DNA of 54,844 nt from Sergeia podlipaevii (taxonomy: Eukaryota; Euglenozoa; Kinetoplastea; Trypanosomatida; Trypanosomatidae): NCBI GenBank assembly GCA_030849805.1, contig JASANZ010002148.1, forward strand, positions 1-54,844. The letters are read 5' to 3'. The position numbers were made by a program, and so were the translations under genes. The notes beneath the pieces were generated by a model, which saw only the letters and a program-made list of their open reading frames with translations, searched no databases and had not been told where the DNA came from. Positions 12,801 to 21,657 of this stretch are shown here, piece after piece (within the stretch, counting starts at the first letter, position 1; each line of letters starts with the position of its first letter).

Positions 12801-15800
12801 CTGCGAGACGATGAGGAGACGGATACGCCTCAGCACTTCATAGAGAATGTCTTGCTTCTGTCCTTGCAGCGGCTGTTCTGTTGTATCAATATTCCTTTTT
12901 CTCTTTTCCTTGTCGTCCTTCTGCTCCTCGCGATCACGTTGACGATTTAGGGCGTAGTATTGGCGGGAAACACATTGCACAAAGAAATCAATCACAAGTG
13001 CGTCACTCATTGTAATGGGGCCTGCTGCTAGTGCCTCAAAGAACAGCAGCAGTTGCTCTCGCATTTGCGCCGGAGAGGGAGAAGCGGTACAGTCCGCCTG
13101 CTCCCTTTCCTCAGAAATGTGCATCTGCCTGAGAAACTCCACCACAGTAAAGAGCTGAGCGCCAGCTGCCTTCATGTGCATACGCGCCGTGTTGTCTGCT
13201 GCAGCAGTGATGCGCTGGATGTTGATCCACATGAGCTGCGTCTCGCCTGCGCATGCGTGCAGGATACCGGATGAGAGAAACAAAGAAGTGTAGGCTGAGG
13301 TAAAGAGGTGTACTGCTGCTGCAGCTGCTGAAGACACACTACTAGGGGCATCGTCCGCTGACAGTAGCAGCGCAGTACACACCTCCATCGCCTTCTGGGG
13401 GACTTCGATGGAAATCAAAGGCCCGAGCTGCTGCAGTACATATCCCAGTAAAACAAACACACCCGCCTCACCCAATTCCCCACGAACAACCTTGATGCTG
13501 GCGATAGCGCCGAGGAGATCTAGCAGATCCATTAAAGTATCGACGCCACCACTCCTATCACCTGAAGCAGGTTGCTTCTGCTGCTGCTGCACAATGCTCA
13601 GCTCTGGTACAAAGGTAAAGTCAGTTATAGTGCGCGGAAACGGCAGTGACGCGTTGATGAGAATCGCAAAAAGCGGCATCACCACGGTGTACATAGCCCC
13701 AAGCACACACACCGCATCCACAATGTTATTGCCATTACACACCTCTGTGCCTTCAAAGAGCACGATGCGAGTGTCACAAGGTCTGTCCTTGAGAAGTGCC
13801 GCCAAGTTATAGAGTTGCCCGCTCTCGCCCAAGCAAGGATCTATACACACAGAGGCCTGCATGATCCACTGTCCTTCCGTCGGCGCCATCGCAGTCGATA
13901 TCGTCGCTGTTGTGGGACTTGCAGCTACTGTGGCAAACGGAGGCACTCCTGCTCCGACCCCCGCCATAGCAGGGCCGCGAGAGCTGCTAGAAGTCATGTG
14001 AACAAATTTGTGCTGTGATGAAGGTTTATTCGCACTACTAGACGTGCAATATAGCGCGTGCACCTCCGTGATAGCCATGGCGCGTTCAAAGAAGAACAGT
14101 TCAGCTATCTGACCAACGAGAGCGTGTCGCGTGGGCTTCTGCTCGACATCCTCTCCGCGTGTTCCAACGTAGAGAGAGGCACTCAGAGTAGTGGCAAACT
14201 CTACATTCCGTATGGTGCCAGACTCGACACCGTTCACGTAAACCTGCAAGACCTTGCTGCCGTGAAACACTTGGGTGGAGCGCTGCACAAAGATGAGATG
14301 CACCCACGACCCCGCAGGCAGAGTGATGTCACCGGCGGTCACCTCTTGCGTGCCACGCGTTGGGCTTTGGTACATTACCGACAGCCTGCCATTTGTCGAG
14401 TACACCGCAATACAGGCTTTTCGGTCTGAGTTGAGAATGCTATATATACACTGGGGAAATTGGCAATGGGCGGCAGGTGGCTGCTGCTGGTTCTGTTGTT
14501 GTCCTCGGCGACTCTCGCTACCATAGACAGCCCCAGCTGCACCTTCTATAACTCCATCAAACCGCAGCCACATAGCGAGGGTGTAGCCATCCCCTGGAAA
14601 CTCCTTGAAGGGCACCTTTATGCCCACTGGACCGCTTCCCGCTTTGAAGGCAAGAAACCTTTGTGGTTCATGCTGACGCGCCACATACGCTCGTACGGCC
14701 CTACTTACCACCCGTGACAGGACAGGCACAGTGCGTAGCCGTTGCGCTGCGTCATGCGTGTGCAGTGCAGACACCATTAGCTGCTTCATCTGGCGTACGT
14801 CAATATGATAGCTAGCGAGAAGGGACAACAGCGCGACTACTCGTTGTAGCAACGCTACACTGGCTTCGCTGCTTGCAACTGTTGGGTCCTGAAGCCGAAA
14901 GGAGAGTTCTGTGAGGGCCTCAACAAGACCGTCCGCGCTAGACATGGCCACAAGGCTAGCTCGGCAGCCGAGAGCTGACCCTCCCATACGGTCAAAGACA
15001 TAAGTCAGCGCGGCTATGACTGGCTCGAGGGTAGTGATGCTGTTTTCTCCAACAGTCGTACTACTTGCGTCACCACAGGAAGAGACAGGAAGAAGATGCG
15101 CCAGATTGGCTAGCAGCGGTGAAAGTAACGCTATATTCTGCATCGTGTGCTTACATTTTTGTCTTGCTCTCGTCGAGTCGCCACTGCGCCGCTTCCTGCT
15201 GCTACTGTGAGCACTACGATGACTCCCCTCTATGCTAGCGAGACTGACAGTGCCCTCCTCCCTCTCTTCTTCTTCTTCACCGACCACCCCCGCGTCGCTC
15301 ACCATCTCCTCGTAAACGAGACCAACCACGACGGCGGCGACACCACACACGTTTTCAGGCTCAGCAGCCAGCCACTCGGAACACACAACGTTGACCAGCT
15401 CCGCAGGCCGGATAATGTCAAAGAGAAGCGCGCGTAAGGAGGGATTCGACATCACAAGACATGTAAGCGTGTTCAACAGTGCTGCAATGCCTAGCACAGG
15501 TCGGATACCACCCCACGTGTCTTGTTGCTCTTGTTCTCCCTCAATCGCTGATGTTGCGGTGGCAGTAGGGGCAACAGCAGATGTGCCCTTGTACGACTCC
15601 CATGGAAGCGATATTCTGTGGATAACGCGGAGAAACGCATCCCCCCTCCCTTCACCGCCACCGACATGGATGACGCCACCCCCAGCGCGGGTGCCTTCTG
15701 TGCGGCGGGCACCAGATGAAGGAGTGCACAAGGCACTCTGCAGAAAACGCAAAGGCTTCAGGCGTGGCCTGGCATCTCCGCTTTGACTGCCAATATTGAC

Positions 15801-18800
15801 GCCGTCTCCATGACCCAAGTCATCTTGCGCGAGCACATTCACAGCGGCTCTGACGCTAGACAACAGCGCAAGCAGAACTGCATCTTGCGACGCAGACCCA
15901 GGCGGCGCTAATGCAATGTCGCTACTGCTGCTGGGGCTGGGAGCAAAAAAATCAGCGCTGCCTGGGAGCCCCTCGCAGCACCCAACCAGCTCCCACACAC
16001 GTGCCGTGATGAGCTCCACACGGGGCACGCCCCTTACACCCGCAACCGTGCAGGTGCCTTGGTGGCACAGCAGAGAAGTAAGCACACGCACTGCACACGC
16101 ATGCAATGAACGACGGGAAAAGAGCGAAATCACAGCGTCCGACGAGCGCTCTAGCACGCGCGCCTGGGCCGCATCACTCGCGCTGCTTGTAACATCTATG
16201 AGAACCTGCTGAAGCCACTCAAATGGCATGGCCACACTCGACTCTTCGTTGTCACTTAACAGACGCGTGCGGCTTCCCCTGCTTGTTGTGTATTGGCTGT
16301 CACAACCACTGCTGCTTCTGCAATTTAAAAAGGGGAAGCAATCAGCTAGGTGCAGAGCGGTGGCCACGAGTTTGAACATGTTCTCGGCGAGCGTGACTGC
16401 GATGATGGCGGCAAAAGGACCCCGAAGACTGTGCAAGAGCGTGGCACAAAGAAGCGAAAATACAGGTGCCTGCACAGATGACCACTCTGCTGCCCTGATT
16501 TTGCTGTTTCCGCTGCTGCTGCTACTGCCATCTTTCTTGGTGTATGCGCAGCTCGAAGAGGCAGAGAGGCAAGCCACAAGTGCGTTAACCTCTACATCGA
16601 TCATAGCACTTTCTGTGGAAACGGCTGAGGAAGCAGGCCCGGTGGCACCACCTACTATGAGACGATCTCGTTTGCTCTTAGAAAGACCTATAGTAAGAAG
16701 TTGGTTAAACAAAAACACAATCGCGTAAAGTAGCGTATGATCCTTGTAGATGCTGGCGAGTGAATGCTCATCACCGCTGCCAGTCAGCAGAAAACGGTAC
16801 AAGCCGTTCTTCTCTAAAAACTGCAGCTGAGCAATATCGTTCGCGGAAATGCTGGTAGGCCCACCGGCAGCAGCAGCGATTGACACCGTCACTGCTGTTG
16901 ATGTGGGAAGCGGTCGAGATATGAGCTGCAGTGTGTGCTTAATGAGCATATAATCTAAGCACGATATCCACATGTCACAACTACCCTTCCCCCTCCTTCG
17001 CCCACATTGCGCATCAGCGCTGTTGTCTACATCTCTATCCACGCTCAACTCGGCATTGTCCCCTTCCTCTTCTTTGATGGTATCAGACGTTTTTTTCCAA
17101 TCAGGAGAGTGTAAAGAGGAGAGAGGGGTGAGGCCTAGTTGATCCATGTGCGCCACAAGCCGCTGCGGCTCCTTATGAGACACCAATGCCGCCCGCGCGC
17201 GCCGCTGAGCCGCCAGGAGGCCCATGTAAGCGTGAAGAAGTTCATCCACAAGAGGCATCTCAGCCACCGTGGAGAGTGCGGGAGCTTCTAGTGATAGGTG
17301 TGGCACTGTCATGGCAGACAGTTGGAGAGACTGGAGAGAGTCTCGGGAAGCCAGCTTTCGCAGCAGCAGCAGTTGTCGTTGCTGATTGTGCAATGGACAC
17401 AGTTCAATATCGGCACTGACCTGCCCGCCTTTGCTGCCCTTTTCCACTTCACCACTTTCGTTGTCCCCCTCATCGCAGGCACCCAGAGGGCACATTGGGG
17501 CTCGAAAGAGACGCCCCACTTTGCGCAGCGCACTCGTTAGATTATCAAAGAAGAAGGCACCGTTCATTGCCTCTGCCAGCGGCACTGGAGCATCCGTCAG
17601 TCCGCCTGCAATACATGTCAGACTAAGCACAATTTCGTGCAGCAGTGCCACACTTTCCTCGGACTGGGCGTCCTTGTCGTCAAGCGACACGTACCTTGCC
17701 AAGAGAATACTCGCTGCACTCGCCAGTGCAGTTGCCCAAGCTTCGCTTTTGGCTGTTACAGATGCGTAGTAGGCCGGATTGGCCGCGACGACGGGCAGCA
17801 TGAGACCTTCCTGCAGAACAAACAAACTGATGAGCAAGTTACGTTCGCGCGCTATTGTGGTGAGCAAAGTGCCCTTAGAGAGCCGCAGACAAAAGGAAGC
17901 AAGTTCAAGAGCGAGGCTAATATGCAAAGAGGGCAAACAGTCTTCATCAACAGAGGAGGACTGCTGCTGTGAGTGAGTGGCTAAGGGTACAGCGGTTGGT
18001 GATGAGGTCCAGTACCGGCGTGGGTACCCTTCAAGCAGTTGTGCATTGGTGAGCCCAGTGACACGGCCTTCAGTAGTAAGATCTGCTGCTGTGACGGTTA
18101 ATTGATCCTCTTCACTACAAGCACCACCACCACCACCACCACATGTGCTCCTACCAGTTTTGAGTGAGCATAATATACATGGAGCATGAGGGCAGTGCAC
18201 GGCCAACAGCAGATGCAGCAATAATTGAAGTATCCCAAGCACGTCCACGCTCGCGTACAACAAGCTAGTATTACGCGATTTTGCAAGAGAGGCGGCATTT
18301 GCTCCTCTGCCTTGCCCACCACTGGACATGGCAACGCTCTCCTGCGCAATTTTCACAGAGACGGTGATGGCTTCGTGAAAGACGGCACTAGAGCGCAGCT
18401 GTGCCTTCACAGCAGGTGAGCCACCGACGTCAATGAGAGCGCACCATTTAGGGAGTACACGACTGAGAAAAAGCAAATGTTCCTCCGGGGCCTTGTCGTG
18501 GGCATGTTGCGATACGTCCCACCACCTTTGCTGCAGAGCAGACACAAGAGGCCACGGTACTAGCTGCGGCCCAGGCGTTGGTGTCGCTGATGCACTGATA
18601 GAGGAGGGGGCTGCAGTACGAAATGTAGTGCGTCCTGGCGAGTGTGGCGGATCACTGGGGGAGCACTGGTGCAAGAGCTCTTTCGTGAAGGGAGAGAGTG
18701 TGGCTGAGTAATAATGATAGATAATATCTTCCATAAGATCGGTCTCTTCTGCCTCAGGCAGTGATTTCTGAAGTGTCAAGATCCCAGCCATTGGTATATC

Positions 18801-19109
18801 GATGCAGTCTTGAACACCCGCACCTGCCGCATAGTTGTTGTTGTTGTTGTTGTTGTTGCTACGCGTGGAGGCGTTGCTCATATCATTCAAAGGGAAAAAC
18901 GGCGCCAAGGCGACTCCCAGCTCCGTTGAAGCTAAAAAATACTTCCACTCTGCTTCGTCGTCTTTTTGGAGTTTCGACTTGATTCCACTGTTGTGGAGTC
19001 CGCCTCCTCCCCCTTCTCCCGCACGCGGTTGCTCTCCTCTTCCTCCTGGTCCATCGTTTCTTTTGACACCACTGCCCGCCTGTAAAACATTTGCTAAGAA
19101 ATTAAACAT
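6849..19109 (-). CDS. Giant BEACH-WD40 protein (neurobeachin/LRBA-like)
   Basis: A 4086-aa protein of the BEACH family, large scaffolds of vesicle traffic and membrane events. The N-terminal ~1480 residues look like a helical armadillo-type solenoid with low-complexity inserts, including a poly-Asn run near residue 85. A ConA/laminin-G-like domain follows at about 1480-1690 (YTLAMWLRFDG, then YVGTRGE and ELFFFERAM). More solenoid and acidic low complexity runs to about 3160, with a Thr-rich tract near 3125. A PH-BEACH-like domain lies at about 3170-3285. The BEACH domain at about 3310-3570 shows NFDYLLWLNLLAGRS, YPVFPWVIADY, HYSSPAVTLYYMVRLEPFT and WIDLIFGYKQRG. Degenerate WD40 repeats end the protein (SGSEDTTFAVW near 3850). 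This is the standard order for neurobeachin/LRBA/beige proteins. The frame is unbroken over 12.3 kb. The precise subfamily needs a tree. Confidence 0.95.
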   Translation of the reverse strand: MFNFLANVLQAGSGVKRNDGPGGRGEQPRAGEGGGGGLHNSGIKSKLQKDDEAEWKYFLASTELGVALAPFFPLNDMSNASTRSNNNNNNNNYAAGAGVQDCIDIPMAGILTLQKSLPEAEETDLMEDIIYHYYSATLSPFTKELLHQCSPSDPPHSPGRTTFRTAAPSSISASATPTPGPQLVPWPLVSALQQRWWDVSQHAHDKAPEEHLLFLSRVLPKWCALIDVGGSPAVKAQLRSSAVFHEAITVSVKIAQESVAMSSGGQGRGANAASLAKSRNTSLLYASVDVLGILQLLLHLLLAVHCPHAPCILCSLKTGRSTCGGGGGGACSEEDQLTVTAADLTTEGRVTGLTNAQLLEGYPRRYWTSSPTAVPLATHSQQQSSSVDEDCLPSLHISLALELASFCLRLSKGTLLTTIARERNLLISLFVLQEGLMLPVVAANPAYYASVTAKSEAWATALASAASILLARYVSLDDKDAQSEESVALLHEIVLSLTCIAGGLTDAPVPLAEAMNGAFFFDNLTSALRKVGRLFRAPMCPLGACDEGDNESGEVEKGSKGGQVSADIELCPLHNQQRQLLLLRKLASRDSLQSLQLSAMTVPHLSLEAPALSTVAEMPLVDELLHAYMGLLAAQRRARAALVSHKEPQRLVAHMDQLGLTPLSSLHSPDWKKTSDTIKEEEGDNAELSVDRDVDNSADAQCGRRRGKGSCDMWISCLDYMLIKHTLQLISRPLPTSTAVTVSIAAAAGGPTSISANDIAQLQFLEKNGLYRFLLTGSGDEHSLASIYKDHTLLYAIVFLFNQLLTIGLSKSKRDRLIVGGATGPASSAVSTESAMIDVEVNALVACLSASSSCAYTKKDGSSSSSGNSKIRAAEWSSVQAPVFSLLCATLLHSLRGPFAAIIAVTLAENMFKLVATALHLADCFPFLNCRSSSGCDSQYTTSRGSRTRLLSDNEESSVAMPFEWLQQVLIDVTSSASDAAQARVLERSSDAVISLFSRRSLHACAVRVLTSLLCHQGTCTVAGVRGVPRVELITARVWELVGCCEGLPGSADFFAPSPSSSSDIALAPPGSASQDAVLLALLSSVRAAVNVLAQDDLGHGDGVNIGSQSGDARPRLKPLRFLQSALCTPSSGARRTEGTRAGGGVIHVGGGEGRGDAFLRVIHRISLPWESYKGTSAVAPTATATSAIEGEQEQQDTWGGIRPVLGIAALLNTLTCLVMSNPSLRALLFDIIRPAELVNVVCSEWLAAEPENVCGVAAVVVGLVYEEMVSDAGVVGEEEEEREEGTVSLASIEGSHRSAHSSSRKRRSGDSTRARQKCKHTMQNIALLSPLLANLAHLLPVSSCGDASSTTVGENSITTLEPVIAALTYVFDRMGGSALGCRASLVAMSSADGLVEALTELSFRLQDPTVASSEASVALLQRVVALLSLLASYHIDVRQMKQLMVSALHTHDAAQRLRTVPVLSRVVSRAVRAYVARQHEPQRFLAFKAGSGPVGIKVPFKEFPGDGYTLAMWLRFDGVIEGAAGAVYGSESRRGQQQNQQQPPAAHCQFPQCIYSILNSDRKACIAVYSTNGRLSVMYQSPTRGTQEVTAGDITLPAGSWVHLIFVQRSTQVFHGSKVLQVYVNGVESGTIRNVEFATTLSASLYVGTRGEDVEQKPTRHALVGQIAELFFFERAMAITEVHALYCTSSSANKPSSQHKFVHMTSSSSRGPAMAGVGAGVPPFATVAASPTTATISTAMAPTEGQWIMQASVCIDPCLGESGQLYNLAALLKDRPCDTRIVLFEGTEVCNGNNIVDAVCVLGAMYTVVMPLFAILINASLPFPRTITDFTFVPELSIVQQQQKQPASGDRSGGVDTLMDLLDLLGAIASIKVVRGELGEAGVFVLLGYVLQQLGPLISIEVPQKAMEVCTALLLSADDAPSSVSSAAAAAVHLFTSAYTSLFLSSGILHACAGETQLMWINIQRITAAADNTARMHMKAAGAQLFTVVEFLRQMHISEEREQADCTASPSPAQMREQLLLFFEALAAGPITMSDALVIDFFVQCVSRQYYALNRQRDREEQKDDKEKRKRNIDTTEQPLQGQKQDILYEVLRRIRLLIVSQGALLAQLLGRCGYTTTLAHLYATYPSTWCPRVREELQLQLVLLAMRSRRAQELLSTAGLAVGDVSALAAAATAGNHKPESNSSSNATPPLAGASGGGTVVHPMNSPSLVWMGFSMFSLKTPDTSAGEDDGMGAYMALRCGMLADFGVRHVPTAYVPVTPTCRIAFAPAIPVILTLLREPSTSGALRARALTDLSVLLKDDAMAWRQLQSCDGWYAMLVDLCDPVQRHQQKELNENDAVAIFTACEMILSHTLFYLLARDDTGAAELRLAVAYMKECNTPRLLNGVLVGIMEQYRRLLQSNTQGGVTACYGFGSSVSFSNFTASVYVVEDVLFYSAPANPSLVPAQNSHSAHIANAEGHAHAVAGPLPPAGSPYGRSAASSGNGGTFPVAPVTLVANTGRLHGYTEWEELVITDKVPLVSATTAATILPDATGQSNWSRKSLPSSGLLASSQCLAPCHSIVETPCLGGDARLELLRNPDGRWLHTALALKVAALIGTSSALLNCGTTTTMSVGTAGPTTGELLLSMLAGADARASKGGFLRVFIRLVRVACTFTLTDVPALRSIIALADCLARFSDKGPTGVLASLTRAHSIEDYREHSSLATALVGVNCLYQLLLRRIRVGTALLMEEEQSRLTERLVLALQRLVGTFRKPLEQLSLFMPLLREEAEGERFTNGKTTFQWLCSEGAASQNLSTAPNGQSRTIDAFVEIASRSDFNTFIEKCAYFQEKGQATDKQLVSAVYAVQEKTALELRSFMAEVRRAHAQVMLGMMELVRQREEQQRVGDGNNIDDDWQQEVEREQEGRERESTAAGSECHRSEAATVSQALASPRNIPMQATPTVITTMRADVWMRLVEHTQGTMWGYDPRHLHRPRYVRLGRKEQHQLMRRKIIYDKDGTDHASVTTVVCSSSANTDGINAGAARRDDSPAKGESGGVVAAAEGEDFDVQKDEVDNNPLESTTTRLRLRGGEEVLLAVDDEGRDDGTASQSPPSPVLDVASTNAQEDKQQIMMMTPATVSPMSNSGVATTTTTTRTTTTTTATATTARLLIPLSQSPSPAPAAAIGTVSSGVITIPCEVPFMMHCWSAMVTLRGPDVVIIFDETNSAYNQAIAKEALAFLMKPKDSHFSLLHVESLAPGRRFRMKRTAIEVWLRNKKSFFLNFADATTMRLVVDRIVSTASRLRAATAATTYVPRFYLYHENPKREPLRLHYMSAWQRRDMTNFDYLLWLNLLAGRSVNDVTQYPVFPWVIADYTSETLDLTRSESFRDLRQPIGVCGDSARREAVQRRYEEMKELGDVPSHYFTHYSSPAVTLYYMVRLEPFTTLQILLQGGHFDHADRMFHSMRACYRSVTASTQDVRELIPELYYLPELCQNNNDVRFGQKQDNSSMCELVLPPWAHGSPHEFIYKMREALECDYVSAMLHHWIDLIFGYKQRGKEAIDSVNVFNWHSYEEIDRSSRGGTGSHDAVDEHLLIDCLDNIGQTPIQLFRRPHEVRAPNYLADPTEAKFAVKIASHQRWGCTSVACVAVTTDERIVVVSAASGAAASFKLYARPVHKRSALEMMPVLNLPARIFTSPLTLPEPTGWARATTTTTGGGTAGSANAGSRTVSGVSSSARSPAPPFQSTRSAVSVGVLPGGAGGGGAAGAAAHVSSSGSGGYDLSSFEMADELEYRLAGLPAGVVPRVGGSSGAAEGPCRPENTLVLHLEGNTFVALGGMYDHSILIRHLSGSAAATADVRLRGHCGRVVVLARSEDSQFMVSGSEDTTFAVWTCHMVSQAPHTLRAELLFSVHSHEELATAADLCSSLDLVATASADGVLMFHSLGSGSLDRTLVHPSNFPVDRVLIQSHCYVPNVLYASNTDHIIHQVSINGTPLRTCALHGKITCWGVSPGQHLLVGCTPYSGRGSAGIGANNKSGVSGVAAGEASFSSNAPVMVLLHSFYLEVAKREVFSSIEGSVLTSVACHPSNVQVTVAGTATGEVVQFRLVMD
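9685..9745 (-). repeat. Coding Thr-rich repeat in the BEACH gene
   Basis: An ACA/ACG/ACC-type triplet array that encodes two runs of six threonines separated by one Arg, followed by Ala/Thr. It lies in the disordered linker before the PH-BEACH domain and is a likely length-variable site. Confidence 0.85.
18833..18860 (-). repeat. Coding (AAC)n poly-Asn repeat in the BEACH gene
   Basis: A tandem AAC array on the coding strand encodes about nine Asn residues near residue 85 of the BEACH protein. It is probably length-variable between strains. Confidence 0.9.
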
Positions 19110-19137
19110 AACTTCTGTTTTCAGATAGTGATAACCG

Positions 19138-19163
19138 CTTCAAATGCAAAAAGAAGACCAAAC
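19138..19163 (-). promoter_or_regulatory. Predicted trans-splice acceptor for the BEACH gene
   Basis: On the coding strand the pyrimidine-rich stretch at 19145-19163 is followed by an AG at 19138-19139. The 5' UTR would be about 28 nt with no upstream ATG. Confidence 0.55.
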
Positions 19164-20641
19164 AAAATGATTTTTTTTAAAGTAAAAAGCAAATGAATAT
19201 CTAAAATATTATATTTTTATGCATAAACGTGTAGCTACAGTCCGAAAGACTGTACTGCTTGTGTCTATCTTTTTCAAAAGGTTCCTTCCACACAACACTT
19301 GAGTGCCCGTTTTCAATGAATGTATTACAGCTGTTAGTTTGAGAAGAGCACTAAAAGGTTTTTTTCTTTAAAAAAAAATTCAATATGATATCTAAGCTTG
19401 AGGGAAGAAGAAAAAAAAGAATAACTACAAGTCCTCCAAGATATGAGTGGATATTCTATACTACTTCCAAAAAAAAAAAGCTTCTCCAAAAGATGGGGAG
19501 AAACTCAAGTAGTTTTCCTTGTAGGGATGAGAAGCTAAAATGAAACGCTGCTAATGCCTCAAAGAAATGGTCGCCAGAACAACAGCAATGCGGGCACAAC
19601 CTTTTCCAACTTAAAAAAAAAAAAGAACAAGAGAAAAGTTGTAGAGGAGTGACGGAAAGCGCGCGCTTAATCGTGGAAAGGGAGAGAGCTTTTCAGTGTA
19701 TATCATTACATCAGAACAATTTAAAGGACACCCTTCCTCAACTACAACTTCCTAATATTCATTGAAGTGCCTTTTCTCCTTGTATGATTCTGTTCACGCA
19801 CATTTGCGCAAGTAAAAAAAAGAAAAGTGCATATAAAGACTGCCAAAGATACACAAAATAGGAGACACACACTTTTGATGCCACCGTGAAGCCCTAAGAA
19901 AGATGTCAGTAAGGAAAAGAAAGAAAACAGCATATATACGAAAATAATGTGATTTTTTTTCTCTTTCAATCGCCGTATCGATTCTCATATTTTTTTTTTC
20001 GCTGCTTCTCAAAACAACAACAACAAAAAAAAAACGCATACACGCAGACACACATGCGCTGTGCAAATGCGTAAACAAACAAACACACACACACAAAAAA
20101 AAAATGCACAGTAAAGCGTCAGTGTTCTCACCTCAAGGAAAATATATATATGTGCTTGTGCATCTTGCTTTTGCATCTTGATGACATATTTGCTTAGCGT
20201 CGCGTAGTGCTGTCTAGCCCCCAAAGCACTACGTCATTTTACCAACAGAACAACAACAAAAAAAAGAACCTGTGTTATGTTCTTGTCCCGGATCGATTGC
20301 GCGCCAATTGTCTATATTCGCATTGACATTAGATACAATAATATATAAATACAAATATAAGTATATATATATATGTATAAGCATATAACAAAATAAATAA
20401 CCCCCCCCCAAAAAAAAAAAACTGCCGGAAAGGCCGATATTATTTGGGGTCTGTACAGTGCGACAGCTATGCCATATAGAAAATAACGGAGGGAGGGGAG
20501 GGGGAGGCAGGCACACACATACACACAGAAACAGACGGGCGTACGCACACACACGCATACGCACTCGTGTGCATAGAGAAATAGTGAGAGAGAGGTACAT
20601 ATGGCGCCAGCATATACACGTGCTTTCTTTCTGTTTTTCTT

Positions 20642-20658
20642 ACACACACACACACACA
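20642..20658. repeat. (AC)n microsatellite
   Basis: About eight AC units on the plus strand inside the long spacer between the aspartase and BEACH genes. Confidence 0.9.
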
Positions 20659-21657
20659 AACTCATACACAAAGATACTCATTCACCTCAATAATACGATC
20701 GTGGACGTTTTGTTTTAGAGAAACGCGCATTCGCTACACACCTTACCGACGCTTTCTTCTGATGAAAAAAAAAAAAAAAACAAGCGATGTCGTTTTGTGT
20801 ATATACAAATAATAGAAAACTTGTAACACGATTATCACTCCTCACAAAATGAGTAATCAATGCTCCGTTGAAGGAGGAGAATTTACAGTAATTGAAATGA
20901 GAGAAAGACATAAAAGAAGAAAAATACTGGGAGGCATATATGAACGTGTTAAAATCCATAAACCTGCTTATAAATCAGAAAAAAATAAATAAACAACAAT
21001 AACTAGCGGTGACGTCGTGCTCAATATGAGCGGTGTTGCGCGTTGCGGAGCGTTACTACTCTTTATCCAGTTCCTTCACATCTTTCTCTTTTCTCTTTCG
21101 ATCGTGTTTATCTGTGTGCTTACTTTGTGAATACAACGCCTTCTTCCCTCTATCTTGCTCTCTCTTTCTCCATAAAAGACTTCCTTTCTGGTGAGCTAAT
21201 AGTTCGTACAAATATATTAAAGGACGACAATCAAAAATAAATAAATATATAGAAATTAAAAATAACAAGCGTAAAGAAACAATAATTGAAAATAGATATA
21301 AATAGACAGGTTCCTTTTAAGATAGCCAGGTGTCCCTTGGAAACTATCCAGACACTTCAAGAAAAAGCAACAGAAAGCTACATGTAGCAGCAAAAGCAAA
21401 ACAAAGCAGAAAAGAAAGCATATTTCTCCACACTTGTGCTTACACAGTTTGCTCCATGTTGACCTCTCCACTCGTAATTCTTCTTCTATTTTTTTTTCTT
21501 TTGAGAACGACGTATATATGGGAGGACAGCTGGATTGGTCAAGACAAATGAATATTCTGCACTTTCTTTCTGCTCGTTTCTACCCCCTTGCTAAATTTTC
21601 TTCATACATTTTTTTTTTTTCGTGGTGTCGCTGCTTCAGGTAGGTTTGACTATGAAT

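Larger units (their letters stand above)
19110..21657. other. Long intergenic region between aspartase and BEACH genes
   Basis: At 2.5 kb this is the largest gene-free stretch in the window. No open frame on either strand has protein-like composition. The coding strand holds long T-rich and CT-rich tracts. The plus strand has many A runs, an AC repeat at 20642-20658, a TA tract near 20360-20374 and a G-rich patch at 20488-20507. On the coding strand the right part is the 3' UTR of the aspartase mRNA. Confidence 0.8.
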
